DNA from: JBFMFE01 sp040752295
GTDB lineage: Bacteria; UBP15; UBA6099; JBFMBQ01
Length of the DNA stretch: 25,204 nucleotides
NCBI GenBank assembly: GCA_040752295.1
Contig: JBFMFE010000262.1
Coordinates: forward strand, 1 to 25,204
Direction: 5' to 3'
Both the position numbers and the translations under genes were made by a program. Shown in pieces: positions 15,381-22,513 of this stretch (its first letter is position 1; each line of letters starts with the position of its first letter). Below the pieces are notes generated by a model. That model searched no databases. It was given only the letters and a program-made list of their open reading frames with translations, and was not told the DNA's origin.

Positions 15381-16265
15381 GTGGTAAACCGGATGACCGG
15401 GAGGCGGAAGGTTATCATAGACACCGACCCTGCCTTCGGGTACTTCGGGCGGGACATGGACGACGGACTCGCCATCATGTTCGCTTTGAATTCGCAGGAG
15501 ATCGAGCCGCTCGCGCTGACGGTGACCCATGGGAACGTTTCAATGCCGAAAGCCTTCCGCTCCGCAAAGAACGTGTTGAAGTTTCTCGAGAGGGAGGAAA
15601 TACCGGTGTACCGGGGCGCGGCGGCGCCGGGCGCGGACGATACGGAGGCGGCTGATAAGATACCGGAACTGATCTCCGCGCACGGCGGCGGATTGACGAT
15701 CTTGGCGATAGGTCCGCTGTCGAACCTGGCTGCGGCGGAAAAGCGCTGCCCGGGCGTCCTCTCACGCGTTCACTCGCTCGTCATAATGGGTGGAGCGGTG
15801 TACCGGAAAGGGAACGTCCCGCCGTTCATGCACGCGGAATTCAATTTCTGGAAGGACCCGCTCGCGGCGGGCGCGGTGCTTCAATCCGGCGCACGGATCG
15901 TCCTTTTTCCCCTCGACGTAACCCACAAGGTGACGTTCGGCGGAACGTGCATGAAGCGGCTTCGCGCCTCGTCTTCACCGGCGGCGCGATTCCTGCTTGA
16001 CAATCTCAAGGTCTGGCACTGGATGAACAGTACGTTCACCCTGCTCGACGGCTTTCATCCTCACGACCCCATTGCCGCTTCGTATCTTGTGGCGCCTGAA
16101 TTGTTCGAATTAACCGACGAAAAGCTGGAGATTCATCGGACGGGAAGCCGGAAAGGAATGGTTTTCACCTCGGATGACGGCGTGCCGGTCAGTGTAGCCG
16201 TTGACGTTGACGAGAACGCCTTTCTAAACCTTCTCCTTGAAAGACTTCTGTCACCACCCCTGTGA
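15381..16265 (+). CDS. Nucleoside hydrolase (IUNH family)
   Basis: This protein of up to 294 residues is predicted to hydrolyse the N-glycosidic bond of nucleosides to base plus ribose, for salvage or catabolism. The calcium-binding N-terminus reads IIDTDPAFGYFGRDMDDGLA. The DxDP and DD parts are kept, but nine residues separate P and DD instead of the usual two, a variant found in a known subgroup. Other marks are THGN at about 49-52, ILAIGPLSNLAAA, VIMGGAVY, AEFNFWKDPLAA and the catalytic His in FHPHDPIAA. The first candidate start is GTG at 15381. The ATG at 15393 has AGGGACGGTGG upstream and is more likely. It follows ugd by about 50 bases on the same strand, but the two have no obvious common pathway. 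Confidence 0.9.
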   Translation: MVNRMTGRRKVIIDTDPAFGYFGRDMDDGLAIMFALNSQEIEPLALTVTHGNVSMPKAFRSAKNVLKFLEREEIPVYRGAAAPGADDTEAADKIPELISAHGGGLTILAIGPLSNLAAAEKRCPGVLSRVHSLVIMGGAVYRKGNVPPFMHAEFNFWKDPLAAGAVLQSGARIVLFPLDVTHKVTFGGTCMKRLRASSSPAARFLLDNLKVWHWMNSTFTLLDGFHPHDPIAASYLVAPELFELTDEKLEIHRTGSRKGMVFTSDDGVPVSVAVDVDENAFLNLLLERLLSPPL

Positions 16266-16369
16266 CCTGAGGTTCGTTGTCCATCCTCATACTTGCGGCT
16301 GACAGGTTAACACCGGCTTTCATATTCATAGAAACACCTTGTGATACCTTGAAAACTTTTTTGAGCCGA

Positions 16370-16397
16370 TTGATTTTTGCATGTTCGGGAGTAAAAT
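16370..16397 (+). promoter_or_regulatory. Candidate promoter of the biotin operon
   Basis: TTGATT (16370-16375), a 16-base spacer and TAAAAT (16392-16397) stand only six bases before the bioB ATG. Transcription from here would start at or near the ATG, giving a leaderless or near-leaderless message. A GGGAG at 16387-16391 could serve as a distant Shine-Dalgarno if a promoter further upstream is used. Confidence 0.4.
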
Positions 16398-16403
16398 ACC
16401 TGC

Positions 16404-17429
16404 ATGTTCAATCTTCTGGACAGGGCTGAAACGGGTGTAAACCTCTCGCCGGATGAGGCGCTGAGACTTTTTAACGTTCCATTCGAGGATGTCCTCGGTC
16501 TTTTCGACGCCGCCAACAGGATCAGGATGAAACATTTCGGGAACAGGGTTGACCTCTGTTCCCTTGTCAATGCGAAGTCGGGAAACTGCTCCGAGGACTG
16601 CGCGTTCTGTTCACAGTCAGTCCACCACAGGGCAAACATCAGGAAATACGGACTCCTGCCTAAAGAGAAGATACTCGGGCGCGCGGTCGAGATGGAACGC
16701 GCGGGGGCGCACAGGTTCTGCATAGTCGTGAGCGGGGGGGCGGTCGTCCGCGAGACCGAGCGACGGGGGATTCTCGAGGCGCTCGAAGCGATAAGGACGA
16801 AAACGGGACTGCTCACGTGCGCGTCGCTCGGATTTCTCGACTCCCGGTGGGCGCGAAGGCTCCTGAACGCCGGACTCGTCAGGTATCACCATAACCTCGA
16901 AGCCGCACCAGGTTTTTATCCCTCCATCTGTTCGACGCACCCGCTGGAGCGGCGGATAGAGACGGCGGAACTCGCCGTTGACGCGGGACTCGAACTCTGT
17001 TCCGGCGGCATCTGGGGGATGGGGGAGACCCCCCGACAGCGGATCGAGCTTGCGTTCGAGTTGAAACGACTGAAGGTGAGTTCCATCCCCATCAATCTCC
17101 TGAACCCCATCCCGGGAACGCGGCTCGAAAGGCAGCCTCCCGAACCGCCGTTGAATCATCTGAAAATGGTCGCCGTTTACAGGTTTTTGTTCCCGGCAGC
17201 GGAGATACGGTTCGCCGGCGGGCGGGAGATCAACCTGAGACAGCTTCAGCCGCTTGGTATGCTGGCGGGCGCGAACGGTCTGATGATAGGGCATTACCTG
17301 ACCACCTCGGGGCGGAGCGTGGAGGCGGACATGGAAATGATATCCGACCTCCGGCTGACAGCGGCGGCGCCTGACGACGCGGCTTTTGAAAAAGCGGCTT
17401 TCGGAGATTTCAAAAGGAGGTTTTCGTGA
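16404..17429 (+). CDS. bioB: Biotin synthase
   Basis: This 341-residue radical SAM enzyme inserts sulfur into dethiobiotin to make biotin, the last step of the pathway. The radical SAM cysteines are C62, C66 and C69 in NAKSGNCSEDCAFCSQS, the BioB-specific form of CxxxCxxC. Downstream marks are YHHNLEAAPGFYP (usually YNHNLDT), CSGGIWGMGE, NLLNPIPGTRLE and FAGGREI, where the Arg is the family's [2Fe-2S] ligand position. The C-terminal stretch AGANGLMIGHYLTTSGR matches the usual ANS...GDYLTT region with changes. It is the first gene of the biotin operon. Its TGA overlaps the ATG of the next gene (TGATG), showing translational coupling to bioU. Confidence 0.95.
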   Translation: MFNLLDRAETGVNLSPDEALRLFNVPFEDVLGLFDAANRIRMKHFGNRVDLCSLVNAKSGNCSEDCAFCSQSVHHRANIRKYGLLPKEKILGRAVEMERAGAHRFCIVVSGGAVVRETERRGILEALEAIRTKTGLLTCASLGFLDSRWARRLLNAGLVRYHHNLEAAPGFYPSICSTHPLERRIETAELAVDAGLELCSGGIWGMGETPRQRIELAFELKRLKVSSIPINLLNPIPGTRLERQPPEPPLNHLKMVAVYRFLFPAAEIRFAGGREINLRQLQPLGMLAGANGLMIGHYLTTSGRSVEADMEMISDLRLTAAAPDDAAFEKAAFGDFKRRFS

Positions 17430-18415
17430 TGGACGAACCGAAGAGGGTGGTTATTCTGGGCGCCGGGGGGCTTGGAAGGACGGCGGTGAAATACCTTGGG
17501 TTCAAGAGAGAGATGACACCCGTTGGAATCTGCGACAGCAGGGGCGTCGCGTGGAACCCGAAGGGACTCACCGTCGGGATGCTTGGGGAAGAGAGCCCCG
17601 GAGGAAGCGTCGCGGATGCGCCGGGAATCGGCATGAGCGTCGAGGACCCGATTGGACGCCTCATCGAAAGAAGGGACGATTACGACGGGGTTTTTCTCGC
17701 CCTGCCGAACATTCCAAACGACTTCGTACCCGGTGTGATAGACAGGTTCATTGAGTCTGGTTATTCCGGCGTCATGGTGGACGCGCTCAAGCGCTCGAGC
17801 GCAATGGAGATGGTTCAGTCGAGGAAGGACAAGCTCGACGGGTCGCGGATGGTTTACGTTTGCGGGGGCGGGGCGACCCCCGGTCTTCTCACCGCGGTGG
17901 CTGCCATTGCCTCCCAGTCGTACGTGGAAGTGGAGGACGTGGACATCTACTTCGGCGTGGGGGTCGCGAACTGGGACGAGTACAAGGGGACGATACGCGA
18001 GGACATCGCCCACATGCCGGGGTTTTCCGTTGACAGGGTGGCTCAACTCACCGACGCGGATATCGCGGAAATCCTCGACGAGAGAGACGGCGTCCTCGAG
18101 CTTGAGGGGATGGAGCACGCCGACGACGTGATCCTCGAGAGGGCGGGCGTCGTCGCGCGGGAAAAAGTGAGGGTGGGGGGCGTCGTCAACACGAGATCCT
18201 CGAAAAAACCGGTCAGTACGAGGATGAAGATCACCGGGATCACGTTCGAAGGAAAAAGAAGCTCGCACGTTTTCATCCTCGGCGACGACACGTCCATGGC
18301 GGCGAACGTGCTGGGTCCGGTTTTCGGATACATGAAAGCCGGGTTCTGGCTGAAGAATAAGGGCATGTGCGGATTTTTCACGTGCGCCGACGTCATGCCG
18401 CGGTTTGTGCGCTGA
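17429..18415 (+). CDS. bioU: BioU-type DAPA-forming protein (suicide enzyme replacing BioA)
   Basis: This 329-residue protein is predicted to convert KAPA to DAPA with NAD(P)H, using the nitrogen of one of its own lysines, so each molecule acts once. The ATG at 17429 has a perfect AAGGAGG eight bases upstream and overlaps the bioB stop. An N-terminal Rossmann motif (VVILGAGGLGRTAVKYL) starts at about residue 7. LALPNIPNDFVPGV precedes a GVMVDALKRSSAM segment whose Lys121 is placed like the reactive Lys124 of Synechocystis BioU. CGGGATPGLLTAVAAIASQS, FGVGVANWDEYKGTIREDI and TRSSKKPVSTRMKITG follow. The family is usually labelled saccharopine dehydrogenase-like. Context decides: it lies between bioB and bioF-bioD, and no bioA is present. 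Identification is from family memory plus context, not a search. Confidence 0.85.
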   Translation: MDEPKRVVILGAGGLGRTAVKYLGFKREMTPVGICDSRGVAWNPKGLTVGMLGEESPGGSVADAPGIGMSVEDPIGRLIERRDDYDGVFLALPNIPNDFVPGVIDRFIESGYSGVMVDALKRSSAMEMVQSRKDKLDGSRMVYVCGGGATPGLLTAVAAIASQSYVEVEDVDIYFGVGVANWDEYKGTIREDIAHMPGFSVDRVAQLTDADIAEILDERDGVLELEGMEHADDVILERAGVVAREKVRVGGVVNTRSSKKPVSTRMKITGITFEGKRSSHVFILGDDTSMAANVLGPVFGYMKAGFWLKNKGMCGFFTCADVMPRFVR

Positions 18416-20131
18416 AAGGGGGGAACCAGGACAACGCCACACACAAAATTAAAAATTTGAAATGAAGGTTGAAAGAAAAATGACACATAGTCGAAAAATA
18501 AGTGTTAAAGATGAGCAAGAATTGCAAAAAGCAATCCTGCGGGAAAAAGCAAAAGGCATATCTGATATGGAAATTGGCAACAAATATGGAGTTACGTTTA
18601 GATACGTTGAGAATCTCATCACTAAATCACAAGGGATAAATGTCAGCGCTCTGAATTCTTTAAAGAAAATAAAATCTCTCAATCCTAAGTTTTTTAAAGA
18701 AGAACAAAACACTGTCTGGAGTTTTAAACAGAGAGGCAATTGGGCGACTCACAGTGGAGAGTACAGAGGTAACTGGTCCCCTTATATTCCCCGCAATATC
18801 CTTCTTAAATATTCCAGACCGGGAGAATTGGTTTTGGACTATTTTTGTGGAGCGGGAACTACTGCCGTGGAGGCAAAACTGCTCGGAAGAAGATGCATAG
18901 CGCTTGATATTAATGATAAGGCGATTGAACTGGCAAAAAGGAATGTTCATTTTGGGATAGAACAGGAACAATTAGACTTATTCGGCGATGATAAAGCCTT
19001 GAAGATTTACGAGCCTGAACTGCTGGTAGGCGATGCAAGATATTTAGAATTCTTAAAAAATAATTCAATAGATATGATCTGTTCTCACCCTCCTTATGCA
19101 AATATTATTAACTATACGAATTCAAAAAATGGTGATTTGTCATTTTATGGTATTGATGAGTTTTTAGCGGAAATGTCGAAGGTCGCTGAAGAAAGTTTTA
19201 GGATACTGAAACCCGGCAGACAGTGTGCGATTCTAATAGGCGATACCCGCAAAAAAAAGCATATAATTCCTTTAGGCTTTAAACTGATTAATATTTACTT
19301 GAACGCTGGTTTTAAGCTCAGAGAGTTAATTATTAAGCGTCAACATAATTGTAAAACAACGGGATTCTGGTGTAAAAACAGTGTTAAGTATAATTTTCTC
19401 TTATTAGCACATGAATATCTCCCGATCTTTGAAAAAACCAAAACAGTACTTGGTTCAAATGTAAAAGAGAGAGACGCGAGTTATAGCGTGATTGCTCCTG
19501 TAACGGAAAAACCGGCATTAAGTAAAAAATTAAATGAATTGGAAACTACAACTGTTTGGGTTTTGCAAGAAAAAGAATTTGAAAAGCAATTAAATAAAAA
19601 CGTGATAGAGAGATATTCAAAAGGCAATGGACATTTGACTGTTTCCTTTAATTCCGGTTCTAATCATACATTTTTATTTGGTGAGAAGAGGATTAAAAAC
19701 AAAGGGCTGCTTTTTATTAAATCATCATTTTTAAGTCATTGCCATTCCAAAACGGATATCGAGATTTACTTAAATAAAATAAACGAGATTATAAAAGAAG
19801 ATTCCATAAACAAAGATGGTTATCTTATAATTCAGACACGGGATGTAAGACTGAACGGATATATAGAACCCGTGGCTAAAATACTGGTGGATATGCTTAC
19901 AGACAATAAAAATCTGTGGCTTAAGGAAATTGTTATCGTTGTTCCTGAAAAGCAAAATCATCAGAATAACAATCCACAAGAATATTTAAACATAGAACAT
20001 CAGTATTTGCTTGTTTATGAGTATTGCATCTTCAGTGACATTTGTCTTGATGAAAGGAAAATATTAAATGCCCCCAATAGTATTTCAATAGAAGGAAGAA
20101 CTGGTTGGAAAAGCGGAAAGACCAGCAAAGG
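18416..20131 (+). other. AT-rich insert splitting the biotin operon
   Basis: Base composition drops sharply just after the bioU stop (line 18481-18540 is 35% GC; a bioU line, 18001-18060, is 63%) and returns to GC-rich by about 20100. The segment carries only the methyltransferase gene. I see no transposase, integrase, tRNA target or convincing terminal repeat. The 5-mer ACCAG occurs near both ends (about 18425 and 20120), which is too short to call a target duplication. Confidence 0.7.
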
Positions 20132-20156
20132 CGGTGGAGGGGGTATTTCATCTTGA
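18462..20156 (+). CDS. Solitary DNA methyltransferase with degenerate second domain
   Basis: This 564-residue predicted N6-adenine or N4-cytosine DNA methyltransferase uses AdoMet. Residues about 16-57 form a helix-turn-helix (KGISDMEIGNKYGVTFRYVE). The catalytic domain spans about 80-325: motif I DYFCGAGTT at 126-134, acidic ALDI at 147-150, and motif IV SHPPY at 208-212. Residues about 360-525 resemble a second, worn-out copy. TVWVL echoes TVWSF, RYSKGNGHLTVSF echoes KYSRPGELVLDYF, and the last 90 residues parallel 231-323, but FCGAGTT and SHPPY are lost. The start is ATG 18462 or 18480, with no strong Shine-Dalgarno. The tail GKTSKGGGGGISS is encoded by the GC-rich bioF leader, and the TGA overlaps the bioF TTG. 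No endonuclease is adjacent. Confidence 0.85.
   Translation: MKVERKMTHSRKISVKDEQELQKAILREKAKGISDMEIGNKYGVTFRYVENLITKSQGINVSALNSLKKIKSLNPKFFKEEQNTVWSFKQRGNWATHSGEYRGNWSPYIPRNILLKYSRPGELVLDYFCGAGTTAVEAKLLGRRCIALDINDKAIELAKRNVHFGIEQEQLDLFGDDKALKIYEPELLVGDARYLEFLKNNSIDMICSHPPYANIINYTNSKNGDLSFYGIDEFLAEMSKVAEESFRILKPGRQCAILIGDTRKKKHIIPLGFKLINIYLNAGFKLRELIIKRQHNCKTTGFWCKNSVKYNFLLLAHEYLPIFEKTKTVLGSNVKERDASYSVIAPVTEKPALSKKLNELETTTVWVLQEKEFEKQLNKNVIERYSKGNGHLTVSFNSGSNHTFLFGEKRIKNKGLLFIKSSFLSHCHSKTDIEIYLNKINEIIKEDSINKDGYLIIQTRDVRLNGYIEPVAKILVDMLTDNKNLWLKEIVIVVPEKQNHQNNNPQEYLNIEHQYLLVYEYCIFSDICLDERKILNAPNSISIEGRTGWKSGKTSKGGGGGISS
20132..20155 (+). promoter_or_regulatory. bioF ribosome binding site and TTG start, inside methyltransferase 3' end
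   Basis: GGTGGAGGGGG (about 20133-20143) lies nine bases before the TTG at 20153. The methyltransferase stop TGA (20154-20156) overlaps this TTG (TTGA). This explains the five-Gly tail of the methyltransferase and sets the bioF start. Confidence 0.65.
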
Positions 20157-21337
20157 ATCTGAAACAAACGGGCGATACCGGAGTCCTTTCGAGCATCAGG
20201 GAGAAAGCCCTTTACCGCTCGATGAGGAACGTCGAGACCGGCGCCGGACCGTGGATTTGCATAGAAGGCAGGCGCGTGCTTCACCTTTGTTCGAACAACT
20301 ATCTCGGACTTTCGGTGCATCCCCGCGTCGCGGGTCTTGCGGAGCGTTACATTGAGAATTTCGGCGTGGGCACGGGGGCGTCGAGGCTCATCTCCGGCAA
20401 TTTCACCGTTCACGGGCTTCTGGAAGAAAGGTTAGCCGCGTGGAAGGGGAAAAGCAAAGCCCTTCTCTTTCCATCTGGATACATGGCGAACGTGGGTGTG
20501 ATTTCCGCGCTCGCGGGCGAGGGCGACGCTATCTTCAGCGACAGGTTGAACCACGCCAGCATCGTGGACGGGTGCCGTCTCTCGCGTGCGAAGGTTTTCG
20601 TTTACCCCCACGCCGATACGGAGTGTCTCGATGAGATGTTGAGTCGCGCGTCGGGTTTCAGGCGCAGGCTCATAGTTACGGACGGCGTTTTCAGTATGGA
20701 CGGGGAGATAGCCCCGCTGGGAAGGCTTGTGGAACTGAAGGGGAAACACTCGGCGCGGCTCATTGTGGACGACGCGCATGGGACGGGCGTCGTGGGAGAG
20801 CGCGGGGCGGGGAGTCCCTCGGTTTTCGGCGTTGAGGACGAGGTGGACGTCGTCGTCGGGACGCTGTCCAAGGCGCTCGGCAGCCAGGGCGGGTTCGCGG
20901 CGGCGGACGGGGAGACGGTGGAACTCCTCGTGAACACGTCCCGTCCTTTTATTTATTCCACCGGGCTTGCCGTTCCGTGCGCGGCAGCCGCCCTCGCGGC
21001 GGTGGAGATTATTCGCGAGGAGTTCGGCACTCTCGAACGTGCGTGGAGGCGGAGCGCCTCGAGGCTCAGGCTGGGGCTCAGGGCGATGGGATTCAACGCC
21101 GGAGGCGCGGAGACGCCGATAGTGCCGGTGATCGTCGGCGATTCGCGCGCCGCCCTGACTTTTTCCGCGGAGCTTTTCCGCAGGGGCGTTTACGCGCCGG
21201 CTATCCGTCCCCCGTCCGTCCCGGATGGCACGGCGAGGATAAGGGTTACGGTGATGGCGTCGCACACCGGCGACGACGTCGGTTTCGCCCTCGATGTTTT
21301 CGGTGAAGCGGGAAAAGCGGCGGGGGTGATACGGTGA
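20153..21337 (+). CDS. bioF: 8-amino-7-oxononanoate (KAPA) synthase
   Basis: This 394-residue PLP-dependent enzyme condenses pimeloyl-ACP or pimeloyl-CoA with alanine to KAPA, the substrate of the proposed BioU. I use the TTG at 20153 because of the strong purine-rich site just upstream. The open frame extends to an ATG at 20105, but those 16 codons overlap the methyltransferase and are not family-like. Marks: LCSNNYLGLS, GTGASRLISGNFTVHGLLEERLA, the His of LNHASIVDG, VDDAHGTGVVGERG, and the PLP lysine in TLSKALGSQGG (Lys240 from this start). RPFIYSTGLAVPCAAA completes the family pattern. The 2-amino-3-ketobutyrate CoA ligase family is similar, but the neighbours settle bioF. Its TGA overlaps the bioD GTG. 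Confidence 0.94.
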   Translation: MNLKQTGDTGVLSSIREKALYRSMRNVETGAGPWICIEGRRVLHLCSNNYLGLSVHPRVAGLAERYIENFGVGTGASRLISGNFTVHGLLEERLAAWKGKSKALLFPSGYMANVGVISALAGEGDAIFSDRLNHASIVDGCRLSRAKVFVYPHADTECLDEMLSRASGFRRRLIVTDGVFSMDGEIAPLGRLVELKGKHSARLIVDDAHGTGVVGERGAGSPSVFGVEDEVDVVVGTLSKALGSQGGFAAADGETVELLVNTSRPFIYSTGLAVPCAAAALAAVEIIREEFGTLERAWRRSASRLRLGLRAMGFNAGGAETPIVPVIVGDSRAALTFSAELFRRGVYAPAIRPPSVPDGTARIRVTVMASHTGDDVGFALDVFGEAGKAAGVIR

Positions 21338-22083
21338 CGCGCGCGGGGGTTTTCGTCACGGGGACGGACACCGGCGTGGGAAAGACGCTTGTGGCGTCGG
21401 CGATCGCGCGGTTTCTTCTCGGGCGGGGCGTGAACGTGGGGGTGATGAAGCCGGTGCTTACCGGTGTTCCGCCGGAGGACCCGACGAGCGACATCTCGGT
21501 GATGATACGGCTTTCCGGGTGCGCCACGCCTGCGGGACTCGCTGTCGCGTTCAGTCATGACCAGCCGGTGTCGCCGTACTCGGCGTCGCTCGTTTCAGAC
21601 TTCCGGTTCAACGCCGCCGCCGTCGCCGCCGCCCTCGAGAGGCTTCAGGAGGCGCACGAGGCGGTTGTGGTGGAGGGACTCGGCGGCGTTATGGCGCCGC
21701 TGGCGCGGGGGGTGTTCGTGAGGGACCTGATAAAGATGACGGGTTTCCCCGCCGTCGTGGTGGCGCGCGCCGGACTTGGAACCTTGAATCACACGCTTCT
21801 CACGGTAGAAGCGTTGAACAAAGTGTCGGCGCCGGTTGCCGGGGTCATCCTGAATTCCGCCACCGGCGCGGCGGACGCCTCGACGGCGACGAACCTTGAG
21901 GTCCTGCGCTCGCTGCTGAACGGGACGCCCGTGCACGGGATAGTGCCTTTCATCAGCGGGGGCGCGGAGAGCTTCGATGAATTTTACCGCGCGTGCCTTC
22001 CGCATATAAAAGCGCTGTTTGAGCCGGACCTTCTATCGGAAAAAATCAAGGGTGGTGGACAAATTGAAAGTCGAGGAAAATGA
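21334..22083 (+). CDS. bioD: Dethiobiotin synthetase
   Basis: This 249-residue ATP-dependent enzyme carboxylates DAPA and closes the ureido ring to dethiobiotin, the substrate of BioB. The P-loop GTDTGVGKT is at residues 10-18. MKPVLTGVPP follows where relatives have KPV.TG. The VVVEGLGGVMAPL motif (around residue 110) and the conserved VVVARAGLGTLNHTLLT helix complete the family pattern. The GTG start overlaps the bioF stop (GTGA), with GGGGGTGAT upstream. The C-terminal 30 residues (LSEKIKGGGQIESRGK) are less conserved and overlap the leader of the next gene. Confidence 0.94.
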   Translation: MTRAGVFVTGTDTGVGKTLVASAIARFLLGRGVNVGVMKPVLTGVPPEDPTSDISVMIRLSGCATPAGLAVAFSHDQPVSPYSASLVSDFRFNAAAVAAALERLQEAHEAVVVEGLGGVMAPLARGVFVRDLIKMTGFPAVVVARAGLGTLNHTLLTVEALNKVSAPVAGVILNSATGAADASTATNLEVLRSLLNGTPVHGIVPFISGGAESFDEFYRACLPHIKALFEPDLLSEKIKGGGQIESRGK

Positions 22084-22513
22084 GATATACACAACCAGGG
22101 AAGTCGCGCAGATACTGAAGGTGAGCCTGCCTACCGTCAAAAGGATGCTGAAGGACAGAAGGCTTCCCTCGACGCGGATCGGGAAACAGCACCGTTTTCT
22201 GGGAAGGGACCTACTGGCGATACTCACGGAGCGCAGGGACCTGCGGCGGAAAGGCGGCGACATCGGCGCCGCCGTCGAGAGCGAACTGCTCGTTCCGGGG
22301 GAGGAACCCGCGTACGTCAGGAGCCTCTCGGCGATCGAGAGACGGCAGCGGACGTACGTGCTCGGGAAGAAGACCGCGAAGCCGACGCTCGCCGGCGACG
22401 GGAGCGTCCTCGTGGACGTCGGGGTGGCGGTGGACGACGACGTGATACAGCTTGCCCGCGCACATAAAAAAATGATGGAGCTTTTCAGCAACCTCGAACA
22501 CGATGAGAAATGA
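22064..22513 (+). CDS. Excisionase/MerR-type helix-turn-helix protein
   Basis: This DNA-binding protein has about 149 residues. I choose the TTG at 22064 because GGTGG lies eight bases upstream. GTG codons at 22052 and 22055 and an ATG at 22019 inside bioD are alternatives. Residues about 7-55 (EIYTTREVAQILKVSLPTVKRMLKDRRLPSTRIGKQHRF) form the winged helix-turn-helix of the excisionase/MerR-like DNA-binding family. The C-terminal 90 residues have no recognised domain, contain a basic RRQRTYVLGKKTAKP segment, and end in a predicted helix. No integrase or phage gene is nearby. It overlaps the next gene by 11 bases and sits inside the biotin transcription unit, so it may be a local regulator. 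The target is unknown. Confidence 0.75.
   Translation: MKVEENEIYTTREVAQILKVSLPTVKRMLKDRRLPSTRIGKQHRFLGRDLLAILTERRDLRRKGGDIGAAVESELLVPGEEPAYVRSLSAIERRQRTYVLGKKTAKPTLAGDGSVLVDVGVAVDDDVIQLARAHKKMMELFSNLEHDEK

Noticed and set aside
13983..15530. A 515-residue open frame on the minus strand
   Set aside because: It is antisense to UDP-glucose dehydrogenase, whose motifs are complete. The translation is rich in Arg, His and Asp without domains.
15381..16265. Seven-residue insertion in the nucleoside hydrolase metal motif as a novelty
   Set aside because: From general knowledge, a subgroup of nucleoside hydrolases carries a similarly long DTDPxxxxxxxxxDD motif, so this is unlikely to be new.
16266..16403. 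BirA-type operator before bioB
   Set aside because: A single half-site-like GGTTAACA is present near 16305, but no matching left half-site at the usual spacing was found.
17429..18415. Saccharopine or homoserine dehydrogenase
   Set aside because: Only the Rossmann motif is shared. Its place in a biotin operon without bioA and the VDALKRSS segment favour BioU.
17294..18442. A 382-residue open frame on the minus strand
   Set aside because: It is antisense to bioB and bioU and has no motif. The plus-strand genes have Shine-Dalgarno sites and family hallmarks.
18420..20130. Target-site duplication flanking the methyltransferase insert
   Set aside because: Only a 5-base match (ACCAG) near both ends was found, which is expected by chance.
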